Positions 9,261-17,275 of a DNA stretch of 56,164 nt are shown here, piece after piece. A program made the translations under genes and the position numbers. The stretch spans positions 1 to 56,164 of the forward strand of contig CABXVU010000010.1 of assembly GCA_902515775.1 (NCBI GenBank), in the 5' to 3' direction. The notes beneath the pieces are model-generated. The model was given only the letters and a program-made list of their open reading frames with translations. It was not told where the DNA came from and searched no databases. The DNA comes from an uncultured SAR86 cluster bacterium (lineage in GTDB: Bacteria; Pseudomonadota; Gammaproteobacteria; Magnimaribacterales; D2472). Position 1 is the stretch's first letter. Every line of letters begins with the position of its first letter.

Positions 9261-9267
9261 TAGTTTT

Positions 9268-10416
9268 TTAAATTTTGTGAATGCCTGATGCATGCAAGAT
9301 AAAATTTTTCTTTAAAAAACTTATATTATCAACCATCTTTAATCCTACATTACGCCCCAACCTCAGGTAAGGATTATCTTGCTGGAAGAGATTAAAAAGA
9401 AAATCGACTCCCTTAATCATTGATGCATTCAATGTTTTCCTTCTAAGCTCATATTTCTTCAAAAAAGCTAGTTTGCCAATCTCTTGATCTGCATTAATTG
9501 CTCTCTCAATTTCTTCAGCAAGAATCATTGCATCCGAAATACCTAGATTTATACCCTGGCCAGCCAATGGATGAATAGAATGAGCAGCATCAGCAATGAT
9601 GCAAACTCCATGATCACAGTACTCATTTAGATGATGAGCCGATAATGGAAACGACAATAATTCACTCTTCACTTTCATACAGCAGGATATTTTTTTTTCA
9701 AATTTTTCTAAATGTTGTGCGATGTTGTCTTTATTTAAATCAGCAGCAAGCTCTTTTGGCATTGACCAAACCACAGAAAATTGATTTATATCTGAATCAT
9801 TTTTATATGGCATCAATGCAAAAATTTCTTGCTCATAAAACAATTGAATGGCCTCATCTGCGGATATATCTGGTATTTCAACTAGAAAAGTTTTGGCTAT
9901 TTGTTGATAATCTCGAGAAAAATTTTCTGAGGCAACTGACTTAGCCAAAGCAGAATTCCTGCCTTCAGCAATCACAAGAAGGTCTGCATCAAGAATTGTT
10001 TCATTGCTCAATGAGACAAGAACTTTTGAATCTTTGAGGTGAAAAGAAGTTACTTCATCACCAATGGATGTTAAAGATTCAACCTTAGTAGCTAATGCTT
10101 GTCTTAAATCATTAAAACCAAATACTCTCGCTAAATATCCTATATTTGCTTCTTTTGAGTTAAAAGATAATTTTCCAGATCCAGACCCATCAAAAATATT
10201 CATTTCTTGAATAACAGATGAAGAAGTAGTAACGCCTAATTGATCGAGTCTTTCGCAGGCACTTAAATTTAATGTTAATGACCTTATGTGATCATCTTTA
10301 GATTCAATGTAAGGATTTTTTTCAATGATTTGAAAAGGCACATCACGTGCGGCTAACTCCAGCCCCAAAAAGGATCCAACAATTCCACCTCCAGATATTA
10401 ATACAGATTGCGTCAT
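9268..10416 (-). CDS. ubiH: FAD-dependent ubiquinone-ring hydroxylase (UbiH/COQ6 family)
   Basis: Class A flavoprotein monooxygenase that hydroxylates the ubiquinone precursor ring. It has 382 residues. The dinucleotide-binding motif SGGGIVGSFLG begins near 8, and the second FAD motif with the family signature (IADAAHSIHPLAGQG, LNLG/INLG continuation) lies near 272-290. It is 7 bp downstream of pepP on the same strand, the pepP-ubiH order of E. coli, which favours UbiH over UbiF or UbiI. The position hydroxylated on the ring cannot be proven from sequence; ubiI, next in E. coli, is absent here. Confidence 0.87.
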   Translation of the reverse strand: MTQSVLISGGGIVGSFLGLELAARDVPFQIIEKNPYIESKDDHIRSLTLNLSACERLDQLGVTTSSSVIQEMNIFDGSGSGKLSFNSKEANIGYLARVFGFNDLRQALATKVESLTSIGDEVTSFHLKDSKVLVSLSNETILDADLLVIAEGRNSALAKSVASENFSRDYQQIAKTFLVEIPDISADEAIQLFYEQEIFALMPYKNDSDINQFSVVWSMPKELAADLNKDNIAQHLEKFEKKISCCMKVKSELLSFPLSAHHLNEYCDHGVCIIADAAHSIHPLAGQGINLGISDAMILAEEIERAINADQEIGKLAFLKKYELRRKTLNASMIKGVDFLFNLFQQDNPYLRLGRNVGLKMVDNISFLKKNFILHASGIHKI

Positions 10417-10423
10417 ATCAATT

Positions 10424-11719
10424 CTAGGCCATTAATGCTTCTATTTCATTGGGATTTGATGGAACAATGTCAGTGAGATTTTGATTGCCTTTAGCGGTCA
10501 CTAAAATATTATCTTCTATTCTGATGCCTATTCCTTTCCATTGATCTTTTACGATGGCAGTTGATGAAATATAAATGCCAGGCTCAACCGTTGTTACCAT
10601 TCCAGGTTTAAACTTCATATATTCACCATCTTCTGTGTAATCTCCTGCATCATGAACATCTATTCCCAGCCAATGACCAATTTTGTGCATATAAAAATCT
10701 TTAAAGGCTCCTGTTTCATGAAGTTCTTCCATTGAACCATTTAATATTCCAAGATCAATTAATCCTTGTGTTATAACTTTTTCAGAAATTATTTGTGAAT
10801 CCATGACATTGTTATTAACTGTTACTGCTTCTATGCTTTTTTGCTGTGCCTCCAAAACCACTTCATAAATAGCAAGTTGAGCAGCAGTGAATTTTCCATT
10901 TATTGGATAAGTTCTTGTAATATCAGATGCATATAATTCAAATTCGCAACCTGCATCAACAAGAACCAAGTCTCCATCTTTAAGGGCTTTTGAGTTTTCT
11001 ACGTAATGAAGAACACATGCATTTTCACCCCCAGCCACAATAGGAGTATAGGCTGCAAAGCGCCCGCCTCTTTTTGAAAATTGATATTGATAAAATGCTT
11101 CTAGTTCTTGCTCATTCATGCCAGGTTTTACAAATTTCATAGCCTCAACATGAGCTTCAGCAGAAATTTGACATGCCTTTTTCATTATCTCTATCTCATC
11201 TTTGTCCTTAATCAATCTCTCATTGCCAATTTTTGATGATGCGTCAGCAATATCAATGGGTGAACTATGTCTATCTTTTGATCTAGCAGTTTTAATCCAA
11301 TCAATCACATCGGCATCTAATTTTTGGCTCTTACCAACCGGATAAAAGACCTGATTGTATCCAGCCAATAGATTAGGCAATCTTTCGTCTATTTCTGTGT
11401 TATCAAAAGCAAGATCAAAACCATGATCCTTTAAAGCTCCTTTAGGTCCAGCCCTGTATCCATCCCATATTTCCTTTAATGCATCTTTTTTTGGAACAAA
11501 AGCTATTGATTGAACATCTTTGTTCTCATTGACTAGGACAACTAATGTAGATTCAGGTTCATTAAAACCAGTTAAATACCAGAAATTGCTATCTTGTCTA
11601 AATGCGTGAGACGAATCTGCATTTCTGTATTGAACTGCTGCACCTGCAATAACTACAGCAGAGTTCTTTGGTAACATTGCGCCAAGTTTGCTTCTTCTAT
11701 CTGCATATCTATTTTTCAT
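10424..11719 (-). CDS. pepP: Xaa-Pro aminopeptidase (aminopeptidase P)
   Basis: Metallopeptidase that removes the N-terminal residue when proline follows. At 431 residues it is close to the E. coli protein. The N-terminal domain carries QDSNFWYLTGFNEPE. The pita-bread catalytic domain shows all metal ligands: two Asp in VDAGCEFE...SDITRTYP, His in HKIGHWLGIDVHD, Glu in TVEPGIY and Glu in IRIEDNI. It is co-transcribed with ubiH. A TAGAAT box on the minus strand (11726-11731) ends 6 bases before the ATG, so this gene too may be leaderless. Confidence 0.96.
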   Translation of the reverse strand: MKNRYADRRSKLGAMLPKNSAVVIAGAAVQYRNADSSHAFRQDSNFWYLTGFNEPESTLVVLVNENKDVQSIAFVPKKDALKEIWDGYRAGPKGALKDHGFDLAFDNTEIDERLPNLLAGYNQVFYPVGKSQKLDADVIDWIKTARSKDRHSSPIDIADASSKIGNERLIKDKDEIEIMKKACQISAEAHVEAMKFVKPGMNEQELEAFYQYQFSKRGGRFAAYTPIVAGGENACVLHYVENSKALKDGDLVLVDAGCEFELYASDITRTYPINGKFTAAQLAIYEVVLEAQQKSIEAVTVNNNVMDSQIISEKVITQGLIDLGILNGSMEELHETGAFKDFYMHKIGHWLGIDVHDAGDYTEDGEYMKFKPGMVTTVEPGIYISSTAIVKDQWKGIGIRIEDNILVTAKGNQNLTDIVPSNPNEIEALMA

Positions 11720-11790
11720 GTGCTAATTCTACTCTTTTCTTTTTCAAACTTCCCTATTTACAGACTAAGACTTAAACTAAATATATTGTT

Positions 11791-12003
11791 ATGAGTGAAA
11801 GTTCAAAAAGTTCTATCAATATTTTAATAAAAAGCACAGAAAAGCTTTTAAAGAGGTTTAATGAACAAAAAGGGATTATTGATGCTTATATACAGAAAGA
11901 GAGAGAATGGAAAAAGCATAAGCTTGTTCAAGCAAATGAAATTAAAAAGCTCGAAAAAGCGAATACCAAGTTAGCTAAAGTTATTAAATCACATGAGCAA
12001 TAA
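11791..12003 (+). CDS. Small coiled-coil protein next to zapA (TIGR02449/ZapB-like)
   Basis: A 70-residue, highly charged protein, almost entirely predicted helix: leucine/isoleucine heptads run from INILIKSTEKLLKRF through IKKLEKANTKLAKVI. It lies directly upstream of zapA and overlaps it by 11 bp, the place where Pseudomonas and relatives keep the TIGR02449 small coiled-coil family, often viewed as ZapB-like. A role at the Z-ring is inferred from position and coiled-coil form, not from a catalytic motif. Confidence 0.7.
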   Translation: MSESSKSSINILIKSTEKLLKRFNEQKGIIDAYIQKEREWKKHKLVQANEIKKLEKANTKLAKVIKSHEQ

Positions 12004-12262
12004 AGAAGTTTTAGAATTAATGATTATGGGCAAAAAGATCACAATTGCTTGTCCGCCAAAAGATAAAGAAGGCCTCATTAAAGCAGCTGAAATATTAAAT
12101 GAGCAAATAGATTCTATCCCTGACAAATCTAATGCCTTAATTTTGACTAGTCTAGACTTAGCTTTTAAAAGTCAACTCCCGCAAGAGGGAAGCTTGCTCT
12201 CAAAAACGGAAGAAAAAACCATAAAAGATCTTGCTTCAAAAATTGAAAAATCTCTAAATTAG
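11993..12262 (+). CDS. zapA: Cell division protein ZapA
   Basis: Cytoplasmic protein that bundles and stabilises FtsZ filaments. It has 89 residues, slightly short. The N-terminal beta element (VLELMIMGKKITIACPP) matches the ZapA fold start, followed by the helical region with EGLIKAAEILNEQID and LILTSLDLAFK. The location between the small coiled-coil gene and the 6S RNA/fau pair is the conserved gammaproteobacterial arrangement and strengthens an otherwise divergent sequence. Confidence 0.88.
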   Translation: MSNKEVLELMIMGKKITIACPPKDKEGLIKAAEILNEQIDSIPDKSNALILTSLDLAFKSQLPQEGSLLSKTEEKTIKDLASKIEKSLN

Positions 12263-12292
12263 CAAAAGTCTTTTTTTTAAAATCAACTAATC

Positions 12293-12298
12293 TATAAT
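12293..12298 (+). promoter_or_regulatory. -10 box of the 6S RNA promoter
   Basis: A consensus TATAAT lies 7-8 bases upstream of the deduced 5' end of the 6S RNA (about 12306). The -35 region falls in a T-run (about 12270-12276) with no good TTGACA match. The start predicted from the -10 agrees with the outer closing stem of the RNA. Confidence 0.65.
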
Positions 12299-12305
12299 GT
12301 AATTG

Positions 12306-12470
12306 ACTGGTTCATTCGCTAACTTATCGAGATTCTTTGAACCGATAATATATTTAAAGGTGATTTTCCACTGCTGTTGTTGTGCATTACCATCAAGGGA
12401 AGCCTGATGCAGTAAGAGCTTCACCACCTGAGCTTTCGGTTCAGGTAACGATAAGTGGCGGTGAATTGGT
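12306..12470 (+). ncRNA. ssrS: 6S RNA
   Basis: 6S RNA binds sigma70-RNA polymerase by mimicking an open promoter and is located between zapA and fau in gammaproteobacteria, exactly this position. A long closing stem is visible: ACTTATCG (12322-12329) pairs perfectly with CGATAAGT (12449-12456), flanked by CGC/GCG and TTCAT/GTGAA (12311-12315 with 12461-12465) and a wobble-rich outer part. Conserved patches match E. coli 6S by eye: GAACCGATA near 12340, AAGGGAAGCCTGATGCAG near 12396 and a terminal hairpin ACCTGA...TCAGGT (12426-12445). A TATAAT box lies just upstream. Ends are approximate to several bases. Confidence 0.88.
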
Positions 12471-12489
12471 TTTTAGCTTACACGCAAAA

Positions 12490-13059
12490 GTGAAATCAAA
12501 ATATAGACAATCTATACTTAATTTGAGGAATGCATTAAGTTCATCCGAAGTTTCAAATCTCTCAAAAGAAATAGTAAAAAATGTTAATGCGGAATTTCGC
12601 TTAGACGATGTAGGGATATTAGGCAGCTACTTCTCCGTAAATAATGAAGTTGATCTAGCAGCAATCAATAAAAAAAGATTTAATGAAAATCGCTTAACTT
12701 CCTACCCCAGGATTGGACCGAATCATTCAATGAATTTGATTGCACCCAAAAGCTTTGAGCAACTAATTAAAAATAAATACGATATTTATGAGCCATCAGA
12801 TGGCGATGTAATCAATTCTATGGATCATGAAATCATCATCATTCCAACGGTTGGCGTAGATAAAAATGGATACAGGCTTGGATATGGTGGAGGTTACTAT
12901 GATAGATATTTAGAATCGATTCATGAAAATAGTTACAGGCCATTACTAATTGGTTTAATTTATGACTTTCAGTTTTTAGACGACTCAATCAATGAGATTC
13001 ATGATACTAGACTAGATATTGTATTCTCAGAGACTCAAAGTAAAAACTTTCAAAGTTAA
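12490..13059 (+). CDS. fau: 5-formyltetrahydrofolate cyclo-ligase
   Basis: Converts 5-formyl-THF to 5,10-methenyl-THF with ATP. The frame stays open upstream to a GTG at 12382, but that stretch is the 6S RNA gene, and the family normally begins at the basic helix RQSILNLRNALSS. The GTG at 12490 (giving 189 residues) is therefore chosen, with TTG 12466 as an alternative; neither has a strong Shine-Dalgarno. The C-terminal signature IIPTVGVDKNGYRLGYGGGYYDR binds the nucleotide and folate. The zapA-6S-fau order is conserved with E. coli ygfA. Confidence 0.9.
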   Translation: MKSKYRQSILNLRNALSSSEVSNLSKEIVKNVNAEFRLDDVGILGSYFSVNNEVDLAAINKKRFNENRLTSYPRIGPNHSMNLIAPKSFEQLIKNKYDIYEPSDGDVINSMDHEIIIIPTVGVDKNGYRLGYGGGYYDRYLESIHENSYRPLLIGLIYDFQFLDDSINEIHDTRLDIVFSETQSKNFQS

Positions 13060-14177
13060 ATTTCTAACTTAGCTGCAAAATTAAAAATATCTTCTGAAAG
13101 GATCTTAGGATTCTCTAATGCTGCAAAATGCCCTCCTGGATATTGATTCCACTGAACTATGTTATAGATTTTTTCTGCCCAAACCCTAGGTGGTCTAGCA
13201 ATTTCATTCTCAAAGATAGCTCCAGCCATTGGCTGAGAAACTGGATTAAATGTAAATCCTAAAGGACCATTCTCATAATAGAATCTTACAGATGACGTGA
13301 TAGATTCTGTATGCCAATACAAAGACACAATTGCAAGAACCTCATCTAGGGGAACTACAAGTTTGTCAGAATCATCTTTTGTCCATCCATGAAATTTTTC
13401 AATTATCCATGCTGCCAAACCAACAGGAGAGTCATTTAAACCATATCCAACTGTCTGAGGCTTCGTGCTTTGAATTGCAAAATATCCGTATCCTTTTGCC
13501 TGATATTTTTCTATGTTTTTCATTCCTTCAATCTCTTCTTGCAATACTCCCTGCATGGAGTCTTCGCCCTCGGGAGGAAATGCTATTACTAAATTCAGGT
13601 GAATGCCTATACAATTTTCTGGAAAGAGTTCTGCGATCCATTTTGTTATCATTGACCCCCAATCTCCGCCCTGCGCAATATATTTTTCATAACCCAAAGC
13701 AAGCATCAATTCATTTTCAAGTTTCGCTACCTCCTCTGAGTTCATTCCCAGTTCCTGTGGTTTGTCAGAAAACCCATATCCGGGTATTGAGGGACAGACA
13801 ACATCAAATTCAATTCCACCTTTACCAGCTGCTAGTTCAGGAATAATTTTAAGGAATTCCTGAACACTTCCTGGCCACCCATGGGTAAGCAGTAATGGAA
13901 TTGCGTTTTTTGAATTAGATTTTTTATGAAGGTAATGAAGCTCCAAGCCTGAATTAGTTTTGTATTTAAAACTGCCAACTTCATTCAATTTAGTTTCATG
14001 TTTTCTCCAATCAAAATTATTTCTCCAAGTTTTAACGGCATCCTGCAAATAAGCTTTGTTTGTTCCTAGCGTCCATCGATCGTCATTAATTTCATCAGGC
14101 CACCTTGTTAAATCTATCTTTTGATTGAGCAGCTCAATCTTTTCATCAGGGACGAAGATTTCAAATTCTTTGATCAT
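13056..14177 (-). CDS. Epoxide hydrolase with EHN N-terminal domain (alpha/beta hydrolase)
   Basis: A protein of 373 residues resembling microsomal-type epoxide hydrolases. The N-terminal EHN segment contains IDLTRWPDE, the oxyanion-hole motif is THGWPGSVQEF near 119-129, the nucleophile Asp sits in AQGGDWGSM near 172, and the late His is in YPGGHFAALE near 350. The real substrate in a marine bacterium is not known. It overlaps ilvA by one base at its 5' end, so both are probably on one mRNA, although no shared pathway is evident. It ends 4 bases inside the convergent fau. Confidence 0.87.
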   Translation of the reverse strand: MIKEFEIFVPDEKIELLNQKIDLTRWPDEINDDRWTLGTNKAYLQDAVKTWRNNFDWRKHETKLNEVGSFKYKTNSGLELHYLHKKSNSKNAIPLLLTHGWPGSVQEFLKIIPELAAGKGGIEFDVVCPSIPGYGFSDKPQELGMNSEEVAKLENELMLALGYEKYIAQGGDWGSMITKWIAELFPENCIGIHLNLVIAFPPEGEDSMQGVLQEEIEGMKNIEKYQAKGYGYFAIQSTKPQTVGYGLNDSPVGLAAWIIEKFHGWTKDDSDKLVVPLDEVLAIVSLYWHTESITSSVRFYYENGPLGFTFNPVSQPMAGAIFENEIARPPRVWAEKIYNIVQWNQYPGGHFAALENPKILSEDIFNFAAKLEI

Positions 14178-15724
14178 TATCTTAAGAAATCAATGTAGGC
14201 CTTATTATCAGTTTCTTCAATGAAACTATAATCCAATGATTTAAGATGCTTTTCTAACGCATTAGCAGATTTGCTTTTATCTTCAATGCCAATTAGAACA
14301 TTGGCAAATGCTGCTCCAAGATTTCTATAATGGAACAAAGAGATATTCCATTTTGAACCAAAATCCCTAAGAAACCCCATTAAAGCTCCAGGCCTTACTG
14401 GAAATTGACATCTATACAATCTCTCAGAATCTCTTTCCGAAATGATGCTCTTATGACCTCCAACCATATGTCTAAGATGGTCATTAGAAATTTGATTTCT
14501 TGTTAAATCAGAAAATTTAAATCTACTTTTTGTCAGCATGGTCTTAATTTTCTTAAATGCATCTTCATTTTCAGTTTTAATTCCAACTAAGACATTTGCG
14601 TCCATCTTGTTAGCTAATCTGTAATTAAATTCTGTAATCTGAGATCGACCAAATACTTTACATAACTTTAAAAAGCTTCCGGGACGCTCTGGAATTTTAA
14701 TACTAAGCAGTTTCTCCCTATTTTCACCAACCTCAGATCTTTCTACAATATAACTAAGTCTTTCAAAGTTAACATTTGCTCCACTACTAATAGCTAGTAA
14801 ACGTTTATTTGTAATTTTAGTCGCATATTTTTTTAATCCTGCCAATGCAAGAGCACCCGCTGGCTCAGACAGAACTCTTGTGTCTTCAAATATATCTTTA
14901 ACTGCAGCACATAATTCATCAATACTTACAGTAATTACTCCATCAACACACTCCCTAATTACATCAAAGTTATTTTTACCGATTTGTTCTACAGCTACCC
15001 CATCAGCAAACAATCCTACTTCCCGAAGTCTTACTCTTTTATCAGACTTAATTGCCTCAACCAAACAAGCCGAGTCTTCAACCTCAACACCATAAATTTT
15101 GATATCTTTTTTATTTTGAGCAACCCATGCGCCTACGCCTGCCAACAAACCACCTCCCCCAACAGGCACAAAAATGACATCTAAGTCATTGTTTTCGTCT
15201 AAAATTTCTTTTCCAATGGTGCCCTGACCAGCTATAGTGAGCGGATCATCAAAAGCTTCAATAAATTCAAGCTTTTGCTGCCTTGCAATTTGCCTTGCTT
15301 TTTTTGAGGCCTGATCAAAATTATCTCCATGCAATAAAACCTTGGAGCCAAATCTTTTAACAGATTTTACTTTTATCTCAGGCGCTGTTACTGGCATTAC
15401 TATCAAACATGGTACTTTTAATTTCTTACATGCATTTGCAACCCCTTGTGCATGATTTCCAGCTGATGCAGTTATAACTCCCATTTTTTGCTGTTGAGAG
15501 CTTAAATTTGCAATCTTATTGTAAGCACCTCTAATTTTGAATGAAAAAATTGGTTGCATATCTTCACGCTTCAAATAAACATCATTTTTTAGCTTGCTAG
15601 ATAAATTTTCAGCAAAAGTTATTGGGGTCTTGTCGGCAACATCGTAAACTTTAGATTTAGAGATTAAACCTAAATATTTTTTTGAAAATTTATAAGAACC
15701 TGATTTTTTTATTTTAAGTCGCAT
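14177..15724 (-). CDS. ilvA: Threonine ammonia-lyase, biosynthetic (threonine deaminase)
   Basis: A PLP enzyme deaminating threonine to 2-oxobutanoate, the first committed step to isoleucine. It has 515 residues, the size of E. coli IlvA. The PLP lysine is in FSFKIRGAYNK near 64-74, the phosphate cup in PVGGGGLLAG near 190, and SGANVNFERL near 318 leads into two C-terminal ACT-like repeats (each with a PGSFLK / PGALMGFLRDF opening), the site of isoleucine feedback. It is divergent from rpiA over 24 bp, as in many gammaproteobacteria. Confidence 0.96.
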   Translation of the reverse strand: MRLKIKKSGSYKFSKKYLGLISKSKVYDVADKTPITFAENLSSKLKNDVYLKREDMQPIFSFKIRGAYNKIANLSSQQQKMGVITASAGNHAQGVANACKKLKVPCLIVMPVTAPEIKVKSVKRFGSKVLLHGDNFDQASKKARQIARQQKLEFIEAFDDPLTIAGQGTIGKEILDENNDLDVIFVPVGGGGLLAGVGAWVAQNKKDIKIYGVEVEDSACLVEAIKSDKRVRLREVGLFADGVAVEQIGKNNFDVIRECVDGVITVSIDELCAAVKDIFEDTRVLSEPAGALALAGLKKYATKITNKRLLAISSGANVNFERLSYIVERSEVGENREKLLSIKIPERPGSFLKLCKVFGRSQITEFNYRLANKMDANVLVGIKTENEDAFKKIKTMLTKSRFKFSDLTRNQISNDHLRHMVGGHKSIISERDSERLYRCQFPVRPGALMGFLRDFGSKWNISLFHYRNLGAAFANVLIGIEDKSKSANALEKHLKSLDYSFIEETDNKAYIDFLR

Positions 15725-15735
15725 AATAATTTAAG

Positions 15736-15741
15736 TATTAT
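15736..15741 (+). promoter_or_regulatory. Putative -10 element of rpiA near the start codon
   Basis: TATTAT ends 7 bases before the rpiA ATG at 15749 inside a 24-bp divergent gap, so any transcript from it would begin at about the start codon. No Shine-Dalgarno is present. The element is seen; the leaderless reading is inferred. Confidence 0.42.
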
Positions 15742-15748
15742 ACCCATA

Positions 15749-16390
15749 ATGAGCAATTCAAAATTAAATGCTTCGATTGAAGCAATAAAATATATAAAAC
15801 CAAAAATTGATTTTAATTCGATAATCGGAGTTGGGACTGGCTCTACGGTAAACTACTTTATTAAAGAACTTGCAAAGATTAAGAATCTTTTTAAAGGTGC
15901 TGTTTCTAGCTCAGAGGCCTCCACAAAATTATTGGAGGAACTTGGTATAGAGGTATTTGAACTAAATGATATAAATGAGATTGTTGTATATGTAGATGGA
16001 GCAGATGAAGTAGATCCTTCTAGCAACTTAATAAAAGGTGGTGGCGGAGCTCACACTAGGGAAAAAATTGTTGCGTCAGCCTCAAATGAATTTATTTGTA
16101 TAGTGGATGAGTCTAAATTAGTTGAAGTTTTAGGCTCCTTTCCACTTCCATTAGAAGTAATGACTAAAAGCAGAAGTTATGTTGCGAGAGAAATGGTGAA
16201 ATTGGGAGGAATCCCTGAGTTAAGAAAGGATTTCTTGACCGATCAAGATAATCAAATTCTCGATGTTAAAGATTTAAAGATTACTGACCCATTAAAAATG
16301 GAACAAGCGATAAACTTAATACCAGGAGTCTTGGACAATGGTATATTTGCCAGATGTAGGCCTCAAAAAGTAATTGTTGGAGGGGCTTAA
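15749..16390 (+). CDS. rpiA: Ribose-5-phosphate isomerase A
   Basis: Interconverts ribose-5-phosphate and ribulose-5-phosphate in the non-oxidative pentose phosphate pathway. It has 213 residues. The family's phosphate loop GVGTGSTVNYFI is near 27-38, the catalytic region VDGADEVDPSSNLIKGGGG near 84-102, and the base-containing REKIVAS follows. The transketolase gene of the same pathway is in this window (36.8-38.8 kb). It converges on the GPx gene with a 4-base overlap. Confidence 0.97.
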   Translation: MSNSKLNASIEAIKYIKPKIDFNSIIGVGTGSTVNYFIKELAKIKNLFKGAVSSSEASTKLLEELGIEVFELNDINEIVVYVDGADEVDPSSNLIKGGGGAHTREKIVASASNEFICIVDESKLVEVLGSFPLPLEVMTKSRSYVAREMVKLGGIPELRKDFLTDQDNQILDVKDLKITDPLKMEQAINLIPGVLDNGIFARCRPQKVIVGGA

Positions 16391-16908
16391 AGTACAGCTT
16401 GAATAGCCGAAACTAATCTTTCTGATTCTGGAGTAACACTTGATTTATAGTGTCCAATAACTTGTCCATCTCTATTGATAAGATACTTAGCAAAATTCCA
16501 CCTGGGTTCTTTTCCTGAAGCTGCAATAAGTTTTTTGTAAAATGGATGAGCTTTTTTTCCGGTAACTTTTGCTGTAGAAAACATAGGAAACTCTACCCCG
16601 TACTCGGTACTACAAAATTCGGCAACTTTTGATTCAGCAGAGAACTCTTGAAAGAAATCTCTTGATGGAATTCCTATAATAGTTAGGCCGTCATCTTTGA
16701 ATTTAGTATATAGTCTTTGTAAGCCAGCATATTGAGGTGTGTAGCCACATCTACTCGCTACGTTCACTACCAAAATTACATTACCTGAATACTCACAGAG
16801 ATTTTTCTCGTCATCTGAGTCTAAAACTCTAAGTGTACTGTTAAGAATGTCTGAACAAGAAAATGCTGATATCGAAAATAAAGAAAATACTAGGATAAAA
16901 AGTTTCAT
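16387..16908 (-). CDS. Exported glutathione peroxidase-like thiol peroxidase
   Basis: GPx family, 173 residues, reducing hydroperoxides with glutathione or thioredoxin. An N-terminal signal peptide (MKLFILVFSLFSISAFS, followed by Cys) suggests a periplasmic location. The peroxidatic Cys is in VASRCGYTPQY near 53. The WNF part of the tetrad is in RWNFAKYL near 143, but the position usually reading NQF is SRDFFQEF, so the canonical Gln is not in place and no resolving Cys sits where expected. A 29-codon ORF ends 10 bases upstream on the same strand. The family is certain; the reductant is unknown. Confidence 0.85.
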   Translation of the reverse strand: MKLFILVFSLFSISAFSCSDILNSTLRVLDSDDEKNLCEYSGNVILVVNVASRCGYTPQYAGLQRLYTKFKDDGLTIIGIPSRDFFQEFSAESKVAEFCSTEYGVEFPMFSTAKVTGKKAHPFYKKLIAASGKEPRWNFAKYLINRDGQVIGHYKSSVTPESERLVSAIQAVL

Positions 16909-16918
16909 CCTGAGGATG

Positions 16919-17008
16919 TTACACTACTGGGGAAATTGCGTAAACTGACGATATAAATATACTAACCAAAGTAAGTAGTTCGAAACGTTCAATAATTTTT
17001 TCATTCAT
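16919..17008 (-). CDS. Candidate 29-residue membrane micro-protein upstream of GPx
   Basis: A small ORF beginning MNEKIIERFE, followed by a hydrophobic run of about 15-18 residues (LLTLVSIFISSVYAI) and ending SPVV. An AAAGG ribosome-binding sequence lies 7 bases before the ATG, and the stop is 10 bases before the GPx start codon. A short charged head plus one transmembrane-length helix is typical of bacterial micro-proteins. I do not recognise a family. It could also be a leader peptide or a chance frame. Confidence 0.45.
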   Translation of the reverse strand: MNEKIIERFELLTLVSIFISSVYAISPVV

Positions 17009-17028
17009 AATTAAACCTTTTTAAAAGA

Positions 17029-17050
17029 TGGAGGGCTTTGCAGCCCTCCA
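17029..17050. repeat. Perfect 9-bp hairpin with TTGC loop
   Basis: TGGAGGGCT (17029-17037) and AGCCCTCCA (17042-17050) are exact inverted repeats around TTGC, by far the most GC-rich spot in an AT-rich gap. Read on the minus strand the hairpin is followed by TCTTTT and then the ribosome site of the small ORF, so it could be an attenuator in that leader or a terminator of a minus-strand transcript. On the plus strand no T-tract follows. Confidence 0.75.
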
Positions 17051-17275
17051 TAATTCCAGAGAAATATCCAACAAATCATAGGGGGAGAGAAGTGTTGGAA
17101 ACATCATTATATATATTTATAATTAGATATCAACAAAAATGATAAATAATTTTAAATTATTTATATATATACAAATTATCAATATCACAAGAATTTTTCA
17201 AGATAAATACTATTTTCAGCCTAATCCAATAAAAATATATATAATTCAAGATTAAAACTTAATTTTGGGATAATT
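17051..17275. promoter_or_regulatory. AT-rich divergent control region between GPx small ORF and the beta-oxidation gene
   Basis: No protein gene longer than 16 codons is seen here. The region holds an imperfect stem TCCAACA...TGTTGGA (17067-17073 with 17093-17099) around a purine tract GGGGGAGAGAAG that looks like a very strong ribosome site but is followed only by a 16-codon frame (GTG at 17092). It also holds a 10-bp AT palindrome (17143-17163, centre T) and a TATAAT box at 17240-17245 suited to the gene at 17276. Roles are inferred. Confidence 0.5.

Noticed and set aside
12382-12489. 36-residue N-terminal extension of fau from GTG 12382
   Set aside because: This stretch is the 3' half of the 6S RNA and has no counterpart in the family, whose proteins begin at the basic helix after it.
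13331-13846. 171-codon frame opposite the epoxide hydrolase gene
   Set aside because: The opposite strand has an intact hydrolase with all catalytic motifs; this frame shows no domain, no ribosome site and unlikely composition.
17029-17050. Rho-independent terminator for a plus-strand gene
   Set aside because: No T-tract follows on the plus strand and no plus-strand gene ends upstream of it; rpiA ends over 600 bases away behind the GPx gene.
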